From an uncultured Verrucomicrobiales bacterium (GTDB taxonomy: Bacteria; Verrucomicrobiota; Verrucomicrobiia; Verrucomicrobiales; Akkermansiaceae), in NCBI GenBank assembly GCA_937928735.1, contig CALFVF010000003.1, positions 1-64,000 of the forward strand: a stretch of 64,000 bases of DNA, written 5' to 3'. Numbering within the stretch: position 1 is the first letter of the stretch; each line of letters begins with the position of its first letter. Both the position numbers and the translations under genes were made by a program. Positions 45,357 to 53,999 of the stretch are shown here, piece by piece. The notes beneath the pieces were generated by a model that worked only from the letters and a program-made list of their open reading frames with translations, ran no database searches and was not told the origin of the DNA.

Positions 45357-46034
45357 ATGGTGAAACAGTTTTCTCAAATGAGCATGTGGATGACAGGGGT
45401 GGTGGGCACAGTGACGGTGTTCTTCGGTGCCAGTGCATCTGCTCAAGATCAGCCGCCAGTTGGTCTGGCAGATTCCGCCAGAGATGCCGTTCAGGCACTG
45501 GGCAATGAAGTGGTGAAAGGGAACTTAGAGTTCGCCTTTAATCACATGTACCCACGCTGGCAGAGCCGTCTTGTGAAGCAGAGTGGGAAGAGAGAAGATC
45601 TTCTTCAGAAGGTGCGTCAAGCAGGGGAGCAGATGGTGCAGAATGGTATTAGTATCATTGACTTTAAGGCAGACTATCCGACTTCTTTTTTCCGTGTCTG
45701 GCCAGTGCGTCTAGATGGCACTGATGAGCAGTCGGATGCTCCCGAGAATTTCGTTTACCAGTGGCTGACATTCGTGCCAACGCAGACGACTCTACGCATT
45801 ATTGATAGAAATAGTGCCGAGACCCCGATACGCCGATTTGTACAAAATGGATTCCAAGTGGCAATCACTCGTGAAGACGTCAGAGATTGGTCATTCATTG
45901 ATGGATCCACACTTTCTGTGGAGAGCCTGAGATCGCTGTTTCCCTCTATCCCCGCTAATATTGACTCACTCAATGATCCCTCAACTGGTAAGAAGGTACT
46001 GCCAAAGCCGCGTGAGGCGCGCGAGATCAAGTAA
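45357..46034 (+). CDS. Exported protein of unknown function
   Basis: This 225-aa protein (ATG 45357 chosen; ATG 45327 also possible) starts with a signal peptide ending GASASAQ. The mature part is one compact alpha/beta-like region: AVQALGNEVVKGNLEFAFNHMYPRWQSRLVKQSGKREDLL, then FRVWPVR and a C-terminal IDGSTLSVESLRSLFPSIP. It has no Cys pairs or known motif. It stands between parB (divergent) and the SET gene, with 55 bases to the latter. The family is not recognised by eye. Confidence 0.7.
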   Translation: MVKQFSQMSMWMTGVVGTVTVFFGASASAQDQPPVGLADSARDAVQALGNEVVKGNLEFAFNHMYPRWQSRLVKQSGKREDLLQKVRQAGEQMVQNGISIIDFKADYPTSFFRVWPVRLDGTDEQSDAPENFVYQWLTFVPTQTTLRIIDRNSAETPIRRFVQNGFQVAITREDVRDWSFIDGSTLSVESLRSLFPSIPANIDSLNDPSTGKKVLPKPREAREIK

Positions 46035-46089
46035 ATGATCCGACAAGAGGTAAACTATCTTTTTAGAAATTCTACAAGAGGAAGTTGTT

Positions 46090-46695
46090 ATGTCTAAGAA
46101 TAACAAAGGCAAGAAAGGGAAGAAGAAAAAGAAAGACCCGATAGAGGAAAAAGCGCACATCGCACGCATGGCAAAAGCCATGTGGGAGCGTGGGCAGAGT
46201 GAACTCTGTGAGGTCAGAGGCTCCGTGATCCATGGGAGGGGAGTCTATGCGACTCAAGATATCGAGGAAGAGACTCAGGTTATTGAGTACCTGGGAGAGT
46301 TTATTGATAAGGAAGAGAGCGAGAGGCGTGCGAACGTGCAGAGTGAACACGCAGAGGCGACAGGAGATGCCGCCGTTTATATCTTCACTCTCAATGATGA
46401 CTGGGATATCGATGGTGATGTCCCTTGGAATCCGGCGCGCCTCATTAACCACTCCTGTGATCCGAACTGTGAAGCATGGATCGATGAAGATCAGATTTTC
46501 ATCTACGCGATCAAAGATATATGGGAAGGGGAGGAACTCACCTTTGACTACGGTTTTGATATCGAATGCTATGAGGATCATCCTTGTCTCTGTGGCTCAG
46601 AGAACTGTGTGGGCTACATTGTTAGCCGCGAGCAGTGGGATCAACTTGAGGAGCTAAAAGTACAGAAAGCCCAAGAAGAAGCTTCCACAGCGTAG
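46090..46695 (+). CDS. SET domain protein lysine methyltransferase
   Basis: This 201-aa protein carries a complete SET domain: the SAM-binding IHGRGVYATQDI, IEYLGEFID, the pseudoknot motif RLINHSCDPNCEAW, and EELTFDYG. A post-SET-like cysteine cluster (CLCGSENCVGYI) follows. The N-terminus is very lysine-rich (MSKNNKGKKGKKKKKDP) and could bind nucleic acid or be a substrate. SET proteins methylate lysines on proteins; bacterial targets are mostly unknown. AGAGGAAG precedes the ATG, a strong ribosome site for this window. Confidence 0.88.
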   Translation: MSKNNKGKKGKKKKKDPIEEKAHIARMAKAMWERGQSELCEVRGSVIHGRGVYATQDIEEETQVIEYLGEFIDKEESERRANVQSEHAEATGDAAVYIFTLNDDWDIDGDVPWNPARLINHSCDPNCEAWIDEDQIFIYAIKDIWEGEELTFDYGFDIECYEDHPCLCGSENCVGYIVSREQWDQLEELKVQKAQEEASTA

Positions 46696-46823
46696 CGTGG
46701 TCTCATGCAGCGGGGTGCACCTCTGAAACCCTCATTTTTTACCCAAAGCAGGTTTCCAGAAGTGCCCTAAGGTGAACATAGAAAAAGCTGGCTCATTGAG
46801 TGCGAATGCGGCAGTTTTCTTGC

Positions 46824-47672
46824 ATGGAAACTTACGATGTTGTTGGAAATTACCGCTCGCAGTGGGGTGAAGGCCCGATTTGGTTTAATGGAGCTCTCAC
46901 TTATGTCGATATCGAGAAGCATAATGTCGTGCGCTACAGTGCCTGTGGACAGGAAGAGCAGGTCTGGAATGTCGCTGAGCGTGTAGGTACTGTCGTCCCT
47001 AGAGCGGGAGGAGGCATGGTGATTGCCGGGGATAAAGGCTTTTCATTCTTAGAGGAAAATGGCGACGTCAGAGCGATTGCTGACCCCGAGCCAGAGAAGA
47101 CAAATAACCGCTTTAATGACGGCAAGTGCTCACCAGATGGCTATTTCTTTGCCGGCACCATTTCACTGGTCAAAGAAACAGGAGATGCCCGCCTCTATAG
47201 ACTCTCTAAAGACCTAGAGGTCAAAGAAATGTTTGAACCAGTGACGAACTCCAATGGACTCGCCTGGACTCAGAGTGGTGACACCATGTACTACATCGAC
47301 ACCCCTCGTGGTGAAGTACTCGCCTTTGACTATGCCAATGGGGAGCTCAGTGGCGCAAGAAGCGTGATAGACACCAAGCACATCCAAGCCTCCCCAGATG
47401 GCATGACCATTGATGAGCGTGGAAACTTATGGGTAGCCTTCTGCCACGGAGCCTGTGTGGCCGCCTTTGATCCAGCCACTGGGAAAGAAATCCACAGAGT
47501 CGAACTCCCATGCTTAGAAACAACCGCCTGCGCCTTTGGTGGAGAGAATCTCTCTGACCTTTACGTGACCACAGGCGTGCATAAGTCTGAGGTCGAAGAA
47601 CACGCAGGTAGACTCTTTAAGGTCTCAGGATTAGGTGTGAGTGGCGTGCCTTCGTTAGACTTTGCTGGGTAG
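46824..47672 (+). CDS. SMP-30/gluconolactonase family protein
   Basis: This protein of about 282 aa is a six-bladed beta-propeller of the SMP-30 family: QWGEGPIWFNGALTYVDIE (metal ligand E), NRFNDGKCSPDGYFFAGT, TNSNGLAWTQSGDTMYYIDTPRGEVLAFDY (N ligand) and SPDGMTIDERGNLWVAFCHGACV (D ligand). Such enzymes hydrolyse sugar lactones. Starts at GTG 46800 and ATG 46806 are also in frame; ATG 46824 leaves the usual short lead before the GEGP motif. The second half uses C-rich codons like the GH63 gene. Confidence 0.85.
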   Translation: METYDVVGNYRSQWGEGPIWFNGALTYVDIEKHNVVRYSACGQEEQVWNVAERVGTVVPRAGGGMVIAGDKGFSFLEENGDVRAIADPEPEKTNNRFNDGKCSPDGYFFAGTISLVKETGDARLYRLSKDLEVKEMFEPVTNSNGLAWTQSGDTMYYIDTPRGEVLAFDYANGELSGARSVIDTKHIQASPDGMTIDERGNLWVAFCHGACVAAFDPATGKEIHRVELPCLETTACAFGGENLSDLYVTTGVHKSEVEEHAGRLFKVSGLGVSGVPSLDFAG

Positions 47673-47705
47673 ACAGTATTCTAAAGATCAATGAGAAGAT
47701 AGTGC

Positions 47706-48149
47706 ATGAAAGTGCTGAAAATATTTGTTTGTTCATTACTTTCACTGCCTTTGATAGCATGTGTTGTTATAATCTTTGATTATCTCATTCAAATTTCACA
47801 CTGTAGTAGCAGAAATGGGTTTACAGAGATAACGACAATTGAATTGCCTGATTCGATTCATATTGTGGACTATAAAATGGAATCTTTTTTCAGCATGGTA
47901 GATCGACCTAACCACTGGTGGTTATTAGAGTCTGATGTTGGATTTGCTGAAGTTGAACTGAAGACGTCAGGCTTTGTTCTTGGCGGCGCTAAATATATAC
48001 AAACTTTTGGAGATGCTTGGCCGAGCCTAGAGAACCGTTTTAGGGGTATAAAAGTTAAAGACGTGACGATGGGTATTGGTACAGGTCAGGAAACTATTTT
48101 TATATCTATGGATAGCCGGTTTGCTCTGGTTAATGCATTTCGACATTGA
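47706..48149 (+). CDS. Hypothetical membrane-anchored protein
   Basis: This 147-aa protein has one N-terminal hydrophobic segment (IFVCSLLSLPLIACVVIIFDYLI) and a mixed alpha/beta remainder. The gene is clearly more AT-rich than its neighbours. The LIAC could pass for a lipobox, but the residues after it are hydrophobic, so a membrane anchor is more likely. No family is recognised. Together with the next gene it forms an AT-rich island of about 0.9 kb. Confidence 0.55.
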   Translation: MKVLKIFVCSLLSLPLIACVVIIFDYLIQISHCSSRNGFTEITTIELPDSIHIVDYKMESFFSMVDRPNHWWLLESDVGFAEVELKTSGFVLGGAKYIQTFGDAWPSLENRFRGIKVKDVTMGIGTGQETIFISMDSRFALVNAFRH

Positions 48150-48220
48150 ATGTTATGAATTAGATTAGATAAAGCTTACTCGAAGATTGTAGATGATGAA
48201 ATTAAACTGTTCGTTTCAAA

Positions 48221-48577
48221 ATGTCTGAAGTAGCAAGAGGTGTTGAGGTCGAAAATCTGATAAATTCTGATGCCTGTCTGAAAGGCTTCATTTGGTCGGA
48301 TGACGGCGTAGACTTAAATTTGGCTTTCGATACTATAGCGATTGGAAACTGTAAGTTGAAGTGCACTTGGGCTAGTGGTGTAAATATTATGCTAGATTCG
48401 AAGCAAAATGTTTTAGGGATGCCTTTGACCAGAGAAGTTTATTACAAAAGGCTCTCAAATGGCAGATTTAAAGTGAAATTTGATTTTGCAGATAGAGGGT
48501 GTGTTGATATTGAATGTGAAGATTTAATCCTCAGGAAAATTGATAATAGCGAAGAAGGTGTTGCGCCCAATTCGTGA
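48221..48577 (+). CDS. Hypothetical protein
   Basis: This 118-aa soluble protein of unknown family has five cysteines (for example NCKLKCTW and GCVDIECED). The gene is AT-rich and lies 71 bases after the membrane-anchored hypothetical on the same strand. No signal peptide is seen. The composition differs from the surrounding housekeeping genes. Confidence 0.5.
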   Translation: MSEVARGVEVENLINSDACLKGFIWSDDGVDLNLAFDTIAIGNCKLKCTWASGVNIMLDSKQNVLGMPLTREVYYKRLSNGRFKVKFDFADRGCVDIECEDLILRKIDNSEEGVAPNS

Positions 48578-48649
48578 CTCAAATTATGGATTGATAATTA
48601 AAGCGTGGTATTGGTCACAGTTTATTTTCTTTCGTGTACAGGACTAATC

Positions 48650-49135
48650 TCACTCACCCACCGACATCTCCTGCTCAATAAACTCTAGCAGACCCTCGGC
48701 GCCATCTTCGATGAGGTTGGCGACATGCTCGAAGCCTTCTTGCCCACCGTAGTAGGGGTCTGGGATGTAGCTGTCTTCGTAGTTTTTGGAAAAATCTGTG
48801 AAGCGCCTGACCTTAGTGTGGTGTTTGCCACTGGGGTCTAGCGCGATAGTGTCTCGATAGTTTTCGTCATCCATGGTGAGGATGAGGTCGAATTCCTCGA
48901 GGTCTTCTGCTGTGAGTGGGCGGGAAGTTCCTGTCACGGGAATCAATCGTGAGCGCAGTGTTTTGGTCATCCGTGCATCGGGTTGTTTGCCCTTATGGAA
49001 GCCAATGGTGCCTGCGGAGTCGATGAAGAGGCGGTCTTTCCATTCTGTGCGCTGGATGCGGTGGCGAAAGATGTTTTCACCAGCAGGGGAGCGGCAGATA
49101 TTGCCGAGGCAGACAAAGAGAATGCGATAGTTCAT
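48650..49135 (-). CDS. Low-molecular-weight protein-tyrosine phosphatase
   Basis: This 161-aa protein has the N-terminal active-site loop FVCLGNICRSP (C9-x5-R15) and the general-acid aspartate in IPDPYYGG. It dephosphorylates phosphotyrosine or related phosphoesters in the cytosol. It is third in an ispH-nadK-phosphatase run with a 33-base gap to nadK. The bacterial partner kinase is not in the window. Confidence 0.92.
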   Translation of the reverse strand: MNYRILFVCLGNICRSPAGENIFRHRIQRTEWKDRLFIDSAGTIGFHKGKQPDARMTKTLRSRLIPVTGTSRPLTAEDLEEFDLILTMDDENYRDTIALDPSGKHHTKVRRFTDFSKNYEDSYIPDPYYGGQEGFEHVANLIEDGAEGLLEFIEQEMSVGE

Positions 49136-49168
49136 GATGAAGGTTTTTTTTAGGTTCTCTCTCTCGCT

Positions 49169-50020
49169 TTATTGTCCCCAGTGGAGCTTGCTGCGTAGGG
49201 TGGAGTAGAAGGAGCGTGCCTCTAGGCGGACAAGTTGGAGTGTGCGCTCTGAGCGCTCCACGAGAATCTTAGCATTCGCGGGGAGCTCGATGAGTTCGCG
49301 CCCATCCACTGTGAAGACTGTGGAGTCTTCTGTGAAATCTGTCTGCCGCAGCTCCACCACGCAGCTGTCTGAGAGTACGAGAGATCGGTTTGTTAGGCTG
49401 TGTGGGCAAATTGGAGTGATGACGAAGTTCTGAGCTTTGGGTGAAAGTAGTGGGCCTCCAGCGGCTAGAGAGTAGGCTGTGGATCCCGTGGGTGTGGCAA
49501 CTATAAGGCCGTCTGCTCTGTAGTGGTTGAGCAGATCACCATTGATGTAGGCGTCGATAGAAACGAGGCGGCCAGTTTGACCTCGATTAATGGTAATCTC
49601 ATTGAGCGCGTGATGCTCAGAACTTGTTCCATCTGCTAGAGTGAGTGTGGCTTTGAGCAGGGTGCGGGGCACTACTCTCACACTGCCTGCAATGAGAGAG
49701 TCTATAATGACTTCCATTTCGTCATCTTTACAGCTTGTTAGGAAGCCTAGTGTGCCGATATTGATCCCGACCACTGGTGTTGTGGTCTGACCAATGCGAC
49801 TCACCGCATTGAGCATCGTGCCATCTCCGCCGAGGACGGCGATATAGTCACACTGTTTGGCGAGTTCACCAGCGGTGATGCCGCTCTCTGCGAGTAAGGT
49901 GCGCGCGCTGTCTTCTTCAATGATGTACTCGATGCTGTTTTTCTTAAGCAGTTCAAGTAGTGTGTTGAGTGTCGACTGAGCCCCAGATTTATGAGGATTA
50001 ACTATGATTCCTATTTTCAT
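49169..50020 (-). CDS. nadK: NAD kinase
   Basis: This 283-aa enzyme makes NADP from NAD with ATP. Motifs are the phosphate-binding GGDGTMLNAV, GINIGTLGFLTSC, the NE-x-N region LNEITINRG, and TPTGSTAYSLAAGGPLLSP. It begins 23 bases after ispH on the same strand and they are probably co-transcribed. Confidence 0.95.
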   Translation of the reverse strand: MKIGIIVNPHKSGAQSTLNTLLELLKKNSIEYIIEEDSARTLLAESGITAGELAKQCDYIAVLGGDGTMLNAVSRIGQTTTPVVGINIGTLGFLTSCKDDEMEVIIDSLIAGSVRVVPRTLLKATLTLADGTSSEHHALNEITINRGQTGRLVSIDAYINGDLLNHYRADGLIVATPTGSTAYSLAAGGPLLSPKAQNFVITPICPHSLTNRSLVLSDSCVVELRQTDFTEDSTVFTVDGRELIELPANAKILVERSERTLQLVRLEARSFYSTLRSKLHWGQ

Positions 50021-50043
50021 GGATGCAGATAGCTAGGGAAGTT

Positions 50044-51270
50044 CTAGATCGCTTCTACCTTTTCGCGAGAATAACCTCTGAGTTCAAAGATGCGAATCAC
50101 GGTGGCCTCTATGAGGTTATTGGGGCAAGAAGCGCCTGCTGTGATACCGATGGTCACTTCTTTATCGAGATCGATGATGGAGGAGTACTCGGTCTGGATT
50201 TCTCTTTTTTGCTCCAGGTCGTAGTGGGTGATGGTCTTTAGAGATTCGATACAATCTGCTGTTCTCACAAAGAATGTCGGTAGATTCTCTTGGCCGATCT
50301 CAACAAGGTGCTGAGTGTTTGAGCTATTGTAACCTCCGACGACAATGAGAGCATCCATGTGACCTTCTAACATACCAAATAAGGCGTCTTGGCGTTCCTG
50401 AGTCGCACCACAGATGGTGTCAAAGATCACGCAATTTTCATCTGAGCCGTCACGCTCAAATATCGCCTGGCGGACGCGGTTCTGAATTTCTTCCGTCTCA
50501 CCTTTAAGCATAGTGGTTTGATTCGCTACGCCGACTTTGGATAAATGCAAATCAGGATCAAAGCCCTCTGAGAGACCTCCCTGGAAGCGGGCTAGGAACT
50601 CCTCTTTGTCACCGCCGTTTTTAATATAATCACAAATATAGTCTGTGTCATCGAGGGTGAGAATGATGAGGTAGTTTCCGTTTTTAGAGTCTCCCATAGC
50701 GCGTGAGGCCGTTGCCCGGGTTTCTTCGTGACCAGATTTGCCGTGAATTATGGAAGTGACACCCGCCTTCGCGTAGCCGCGCACACGGCGCCAGACCTTC
50801 ATGACATCACCACAGGTCGTATCGACGACAATAGCCCCGCGCTCCTCAATTTTATCCATGAAGGTGGTGGGAGCGCCGAATGCTGGGACAATGACGACAT
50901 CATCGGAAGTCAGGCTATCGTACTGCTCATTCATCTGCTGCCAGGGTAGGGAGACAATGCCCATGTCTGAGAGCTGGCGATTCACCTCTGGGTTATGAAT
51001 GATCTCACCAATCAGAAAGATACGACTGTCAGGAAAGACCTTGCGCGAGGCATAGGCGAGATCAATGGCTCGCTCCACTCCGTAGCAGAAGCCAAACTGC
51101 TTGGCTAATCTCACAGTCGTGTGCCCGAGTGTGATGGAGCCTCCTGCGGCTTTGATCTTATCGACAATACCGGAGCGGTAGTGATGATTTACCTCCGCTT
51201 GCACCTTCTCCATGACGTCAGGCCGGCGGACATTGACGCGCTTCTTTTTCTTTGGTTTTGCTTCGCTCAT
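50044..51270 (-). CDS. ispH: 4-hydroxy-3-methylbut-2-enyl diphosphate reductase (long form)
   Basis: This 408-aa [4Fe-4S] enzyme is the last step of the MEP isoprenoid pathway. The three cluster cysteines are visible in FGFCYGVERAID, VIFDTICGATQERQ and TAGASCPNNLIE, with the substrate-binding HGKSGHEE and the IGEIIHNPEVN segment. Typical bacterial IspH is about 310-320 residues; this matches the longer form known from cyanobacteria and plants, with an N-terminal Lys-rich lead and an inserted NYLIILTLDDTDYICDYI region. ATG 51270 (MSEAKPKKKKR) is preferred over the upstream frame start at 51318. Confidence 0.93.
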   Translation of the reverse strand: MSEAKPKKKKRVNVRRPDVMEKVQAEVNHHYRSGIVDKIKAAGGSITLGHTTVRLAKQFGFCYGVERAIDLAYASRKVFPDSRIFLIGEIIHNPEVNRQLSDMGIVSLPWQQMNEQYDSLTSDDVVIVPAFGAPTTFMDKIEERGAIVVDTTCGDVMKVWRRVRGYAKAGVTSIIHGKSGHEETRATASRAMGDSKNGNYLIILTLDDTDYICDYIKNGGDKEEFLARFQGGLSEGFDPDLHLSKVGVANQTTMLKGETEEIQNRVRQAIFERDGSDENCVIFDTICGATQERQDALFGMLEGHMDALIVVGGYNSSNTQHLVEIGQENLPTFFVRTADCIESLKTITHYDLEQKREIQTEYSSIIDLDKEVTIGITAGASCPNNLIEATVIRIFELRGYSREKVEAI

Positions 51271-51500
51271 ACCCTTGGCTAGTAGGAAAGCGCTGAAACT
51301 AGAGAAATGCACGCGCAAAGTGTGGATGAGGGGTTTCTTTCTCGCTCACTTCTTTGCATTGCGGTGTTCCGTGAGAATGAGGACGAGTATGAGCTCGCAG
51401 AAAGAAGGGTGGAAGCGTTAGAAATCTGAATTAGAGTTTGACTTTAAGTAGTGATATAGAATTCATACTACTGTTACTTTCTTTTTCTAAGGCCGTGGTG

Positions 51501-52112
51501 ATGAGATCAAACACAAATCAATGGATATTTCCCTTAGTGTGCTTACTGAGCGCTCTAGTGAATTTGACCTCTGTATGGGGGATAGGAACTGTGGTGATTG
51601 ATGCTGGGCATGGTGGGAAAGATCACGGTGGGTGCTATGGGAAGATCTATGAAAAACACCTCGCTCTAGATACAGCGATGCGTGTGGAGTATTTGTTGAA
51701 GCAAAAAGGTTATAAAACCCGAATGACACGTGATAGTGACCGCTTCCTTAGTCTTGCGAAGCGCTCTTCTATTGGAAATCGCTATTCGCGCTCAGTCTTC
51801 GTGTCGATCCACTACAATCACGCTGCCCGCAAGGGAGCGAGTGGGTTAGAGACATTCTACTACAGCTCAAAGTCGAGAGCTCTAGCCTCTCTGATCCAAG
51901 ATGGGATGCTGGATAAAGTCCGCGCAGAGAACCGAGGCGTGAAGCACGGTAGATTCTACGTACTTAGGCACACAAGAAACCCTTCTGTACTCGTGGAGTG
52001 CGGCTTTGTGAGTAACTACGGGGATCGTTCAAAGTCGAAGAAAGGCTGGTACCGCCAAGCACTGGCAGAAGGTATCGTGAATGGCATCGTGCGTTATGAT
52101 CAGAGGCATTAA
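51501..52112 (+). CDS. N-acetylmuramoyl-L-alanine amidase (Amidase_3), exported
   Basis: This 203-aa protein has a signal peptide (MRSNTNQWIFPLVCLLSALV) and an Amidase_3 domain: VIDAGHGGKDHG (zinc His), the zinc Glu in YEKHLALDTA, FVSIHYNHA (zinc His) and the catalytic Glu in VLVECGFVSN. It cleaves the peptide from glycan in peptidoglycan. The frame opens at TTG 51438, but the signal peptide supports ATG 51501. Its TAA stop (52110-52112) overlaps the first base of a dispersed repeat element. Confidence 0.9.
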   Translation: MRSNTNQWIFPLVCLLSALVNLTSVWGIGTVVIDAGHGGKDHGGCYGKIYEKHLALDTAMRVEYLLKQKGYKTRMTRDSDRFLSLAKRSSIGNRYSRSVFVSIHYNHAARKGASGLETFYYSSKSRALASLIQDGMLDKVRAENRGVKHGRFYVLRHTRNPSVLVECGFVSNYGDRSKSKKGWYRQALAEGIVNGIVRYDQRH

Positions 52113-52269
52113 TACCAACTCAAAAAACTAACTGGTCGAATTCGCTAGATCTTTGACGAGATGCCATCGTTGTCACTCATCGGAGATGCTCGCATCACCG
52201 ATGGATTCCGCCTTGATCTCCCACCAAATCTCTTTTCGCTTTCTACCAGGTAGTTTTCCTCATTGGTAT
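52112..52269. repeat. Dispersed element with terminal inverted repeats (copy B, 158 bp)
   Basis: The left end ATACCAACTCAAAAAA-CTAACTGGT and the right end ACCAGGTAG-TTTTCCTCATTGGTAT are imperfect inverted repeats of about 25 bp. The body shares AATTCGCTAGATCTTTGACG and GCATCGTTGTCAC with copy C, and has an extra hairpin (CATCGG...CCGATG). It encodes nothing and looks like a MITE- or REP-type element. Confidence 0.8.
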
Positions 52270-52318
52270 AATACCTCTAGGAGTCCGATCAAGGCACTGT
52301 ACTTCTAAAAATAAAAAA

Positions 52319-52690
52319 ATGCCTATTGGTGAGTTCATAGGAGAAGTTTTACTTCGTGGAGTCTTTGAGGTTATCTTCTACACTTTTTTCTATTACACAG
52401 GAGCGTTAGCGTTGTGGATTTTGACATTGGGGCAAATTCGACTTGCTGCTTTGGGTTCCATAGAGTCAACGAATCGAAACAAGAATAGATGGACGGACTG
52501 GAGTGTTTGGTTACACAAAGGAGATGGCAGGAAGGTTCTTAAAGCTGAGTGTACTTGCCTCGTGGGCGTCTTTGTTTGGATAGCTATTGGATTTAGCGCC
52601 TACTTCGCTACCAGAGAAGATAATCAATCATTGGACAAGGCAACTCATGATCATTTACCACTCCCTCGAGAATCGAATCCTGGGGAGTGA
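52319..52690 (+). CDS. Hypothetical small membrane protein
   Basis: This 123-aa protein has hydrophobic segments near residues 8-40 (LLRGVFEVIFYTFFYYTGAL and onward) and near 78-97 (CTCLVGVFVWIAIGFSAYFA), with a basic loop between (NRNKNRWTDW). The family is unknown. The gene is AT-rich and follows the dispersed element copy B by 49 bases. It converges on ydcF. Confidence 0.55.
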   Translation: MPIGEFIGEVLLRGVFEVIFYTFFYYTGALALWILTLGQIRLAALGSIESTNRNKNRWTDWSVWLHKGDGRKVLKAECTCLVGVFVWIAIGFSAYFATREDNQSLDKATHDHLPLPRESNPGE

Positions 52691-52736
52691 TTAGAATGAT
52701 GAAGCCTAGTTTGAAAGATTGAAATACTACGAGTGC

Positions 52737-53381
52737 TCAAACTCCTGAGAGGTAGTGCATGTGGAGAAAGAAGTACTCGCGTAGGAGAAAGGAGTACTGA
52801 GCGCTTCTTGACTGGTAGCGTGAGTTTGTGGTTGCAGAGGGTTTGGCTTTGAGGCCTCGGCGCTTGGCGAGAGAGAGCGCGCGCTTGAGGTGCCAAGGGT
52901 CACTGACAATGAGAGCTGAGGAGAGTTTTTGCTGTCGCATGAGCTTCTTTGCTTCTGCGAAGTTTTGAGAGGTTGTGTTGGATTGGGTCTCGATGATGAG
53001 GTTCTCCAGTGGGATACCTTGTGCGTGGCAGTAGGTCTGGGCGACTTCGGATTCTGCATATTCAGCACCTTTGCCGTGACCTCCTGTGAGGATGAGTTTA
53101 CTCACGCGCCCTTGCTTGTAGAGCTCAATGGCATGGTCGATACGGGCTTCAAATACCGGAGAGGGCTTGTCATGCCAAGCAGCAGCGCCAAGGACTATAG
53201 CACAGTCAGCACTTGAGCCGTCGTCACGGTGGCCAAAGGCGTGAATACTCCAGAGCTGCCAGCTACTGTAGAGTAAGAAGCTAAGGATGAGACATGCAGA
53301 GACCTTCATGCGCTTGTACTGCCACCAGTGTCGCTGGGGACTCTGTGTATCGCGCGCGGTTTCTTCAAGAGGCTCTTGCAT
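52737..53381 (-). CDS. YdcF/DUF218 family protein
   Basis: This 214-aa protein has one N-terminal helix (CLILSFLLYSSWQLW) and a DUF218 domain: CAIVLGAAAW, ARIDHAIELYKQGRVSKLILTGGHG, QTYCHAQGIPLENLIIETQSNTTSQNFAEAKKLM and LIVSDPWHLKRALSLAKRRGL. Relatives include SanA and ElyC, linked to envelope integrity. ATG 53381 is preferred over TTG 53402. The role here is not known. Confidence 0.82.
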   Translation of the reverse strand: MQEPLEETARDTQSPQRHWWQYKRMKVSACLILSFLLYSSWQLWSIHAFGHRDDGSSADCAIVLGAAAWHDKPSPVFEARIDHAIELYKQGRVSKLILTGGHGKGAEYAESEVAQTYCHAQGIPLENLIIETQSNTTSQNFAEAKKLMRQQKLSSALIVSDPWHLKRALSLAKRRGLKAKPSATTNSRYQSRSAQYSFLLREYFFLHMHYLSGV

Positions 53382-53506
53382 ACGTAATGATGAGTTCTGC
53401 AACTAGGTGGGAAATGAGCAAATCGTAGTGATGGCTTTATTTCCTATGGTAGCAAATACTACAAAATCTATAAATGATTCGCCAGATTTGCCCACTATTT
53501 TTCCAT

Positions 53507-53537
53507 AAAAAAAGCACCTCGCGAAGAGATGCTTTTT
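53507..53537 (-). terminator. Terminator of rpmE2
   Basis: AAAAAAAGCACCTC / GAGATGCTTTTT forms a hairpin with a GCGAA loop and A/T runs on both sides. On the minus strand it follows the L31 gene by 53 bases, ending in a T-run. Confidence 0.85.
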
Positions 53538-53589
53538 GTCAAAAAAATGGGCGCAGGAAGAATGATCTTTTGCACTAGAAGTGCCAGGC

Positions 53590-53859
53590 TTAGCTTAAGC
53601 TTGGCTTTTTGGCGCGGCGTACAGCACCAAAACGCTTCTGGAACTTGTCGATACGTCCTTCTGTATCCACAAATGTGGACTTACCTGTGAAGAATGGGTG
53701 TGTGTCAGAGGTGACACCCATAGAGATGACGAAGTATTCGACACCGTCTACGGTTTCTTTCTTATCAGAAGTGGCAGTGCTCTTCGTGAAGAAGCGCTTA
53801 CCGCTGGTCATGTCCTGGAAAATAACAGGATGGTAATTTGGATGAATGTCTGCTTTCAT
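53590..53859 (-). CDS. rpmE2: 50S ribosomal protein L31, type B
   Basis: This 89-aa protein starts MKADIHPNYHPVIFQDMTSG and has VISMGVTSDTHPFFTGKSTFVDTEGRIDKFQKRFG, the L31 signature. It lacks the CxxC zinc cysteines of type A, so it is the zinc-independent form. In many bacteria the two forms are swapped under zinc limitation; the type A gene is not in the window. Confidence 0.96.
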   Translation of the reverse strand: MKADIHPNYHPVIFQDMTSGKRFFTKSTATSDKKETVDGVEYFVISMGVTSDTHPFFTGKSTFVDTEGRIDKFQKRFGAVRRAKKPSLS

Positions 53860-53999
53860 TAGATCAAGTCAGTGTGTGTTTATCGCGTTTCCGACGCGCT
53901 ACGGCGGACGTTTGGCAGATGCTTCGGGGGATGTCAAGGATTTAGAGACTGAGGAGTTGCAATCTGGAGAAAATATTTCTAGTGTCTGCGCATTCCAAT

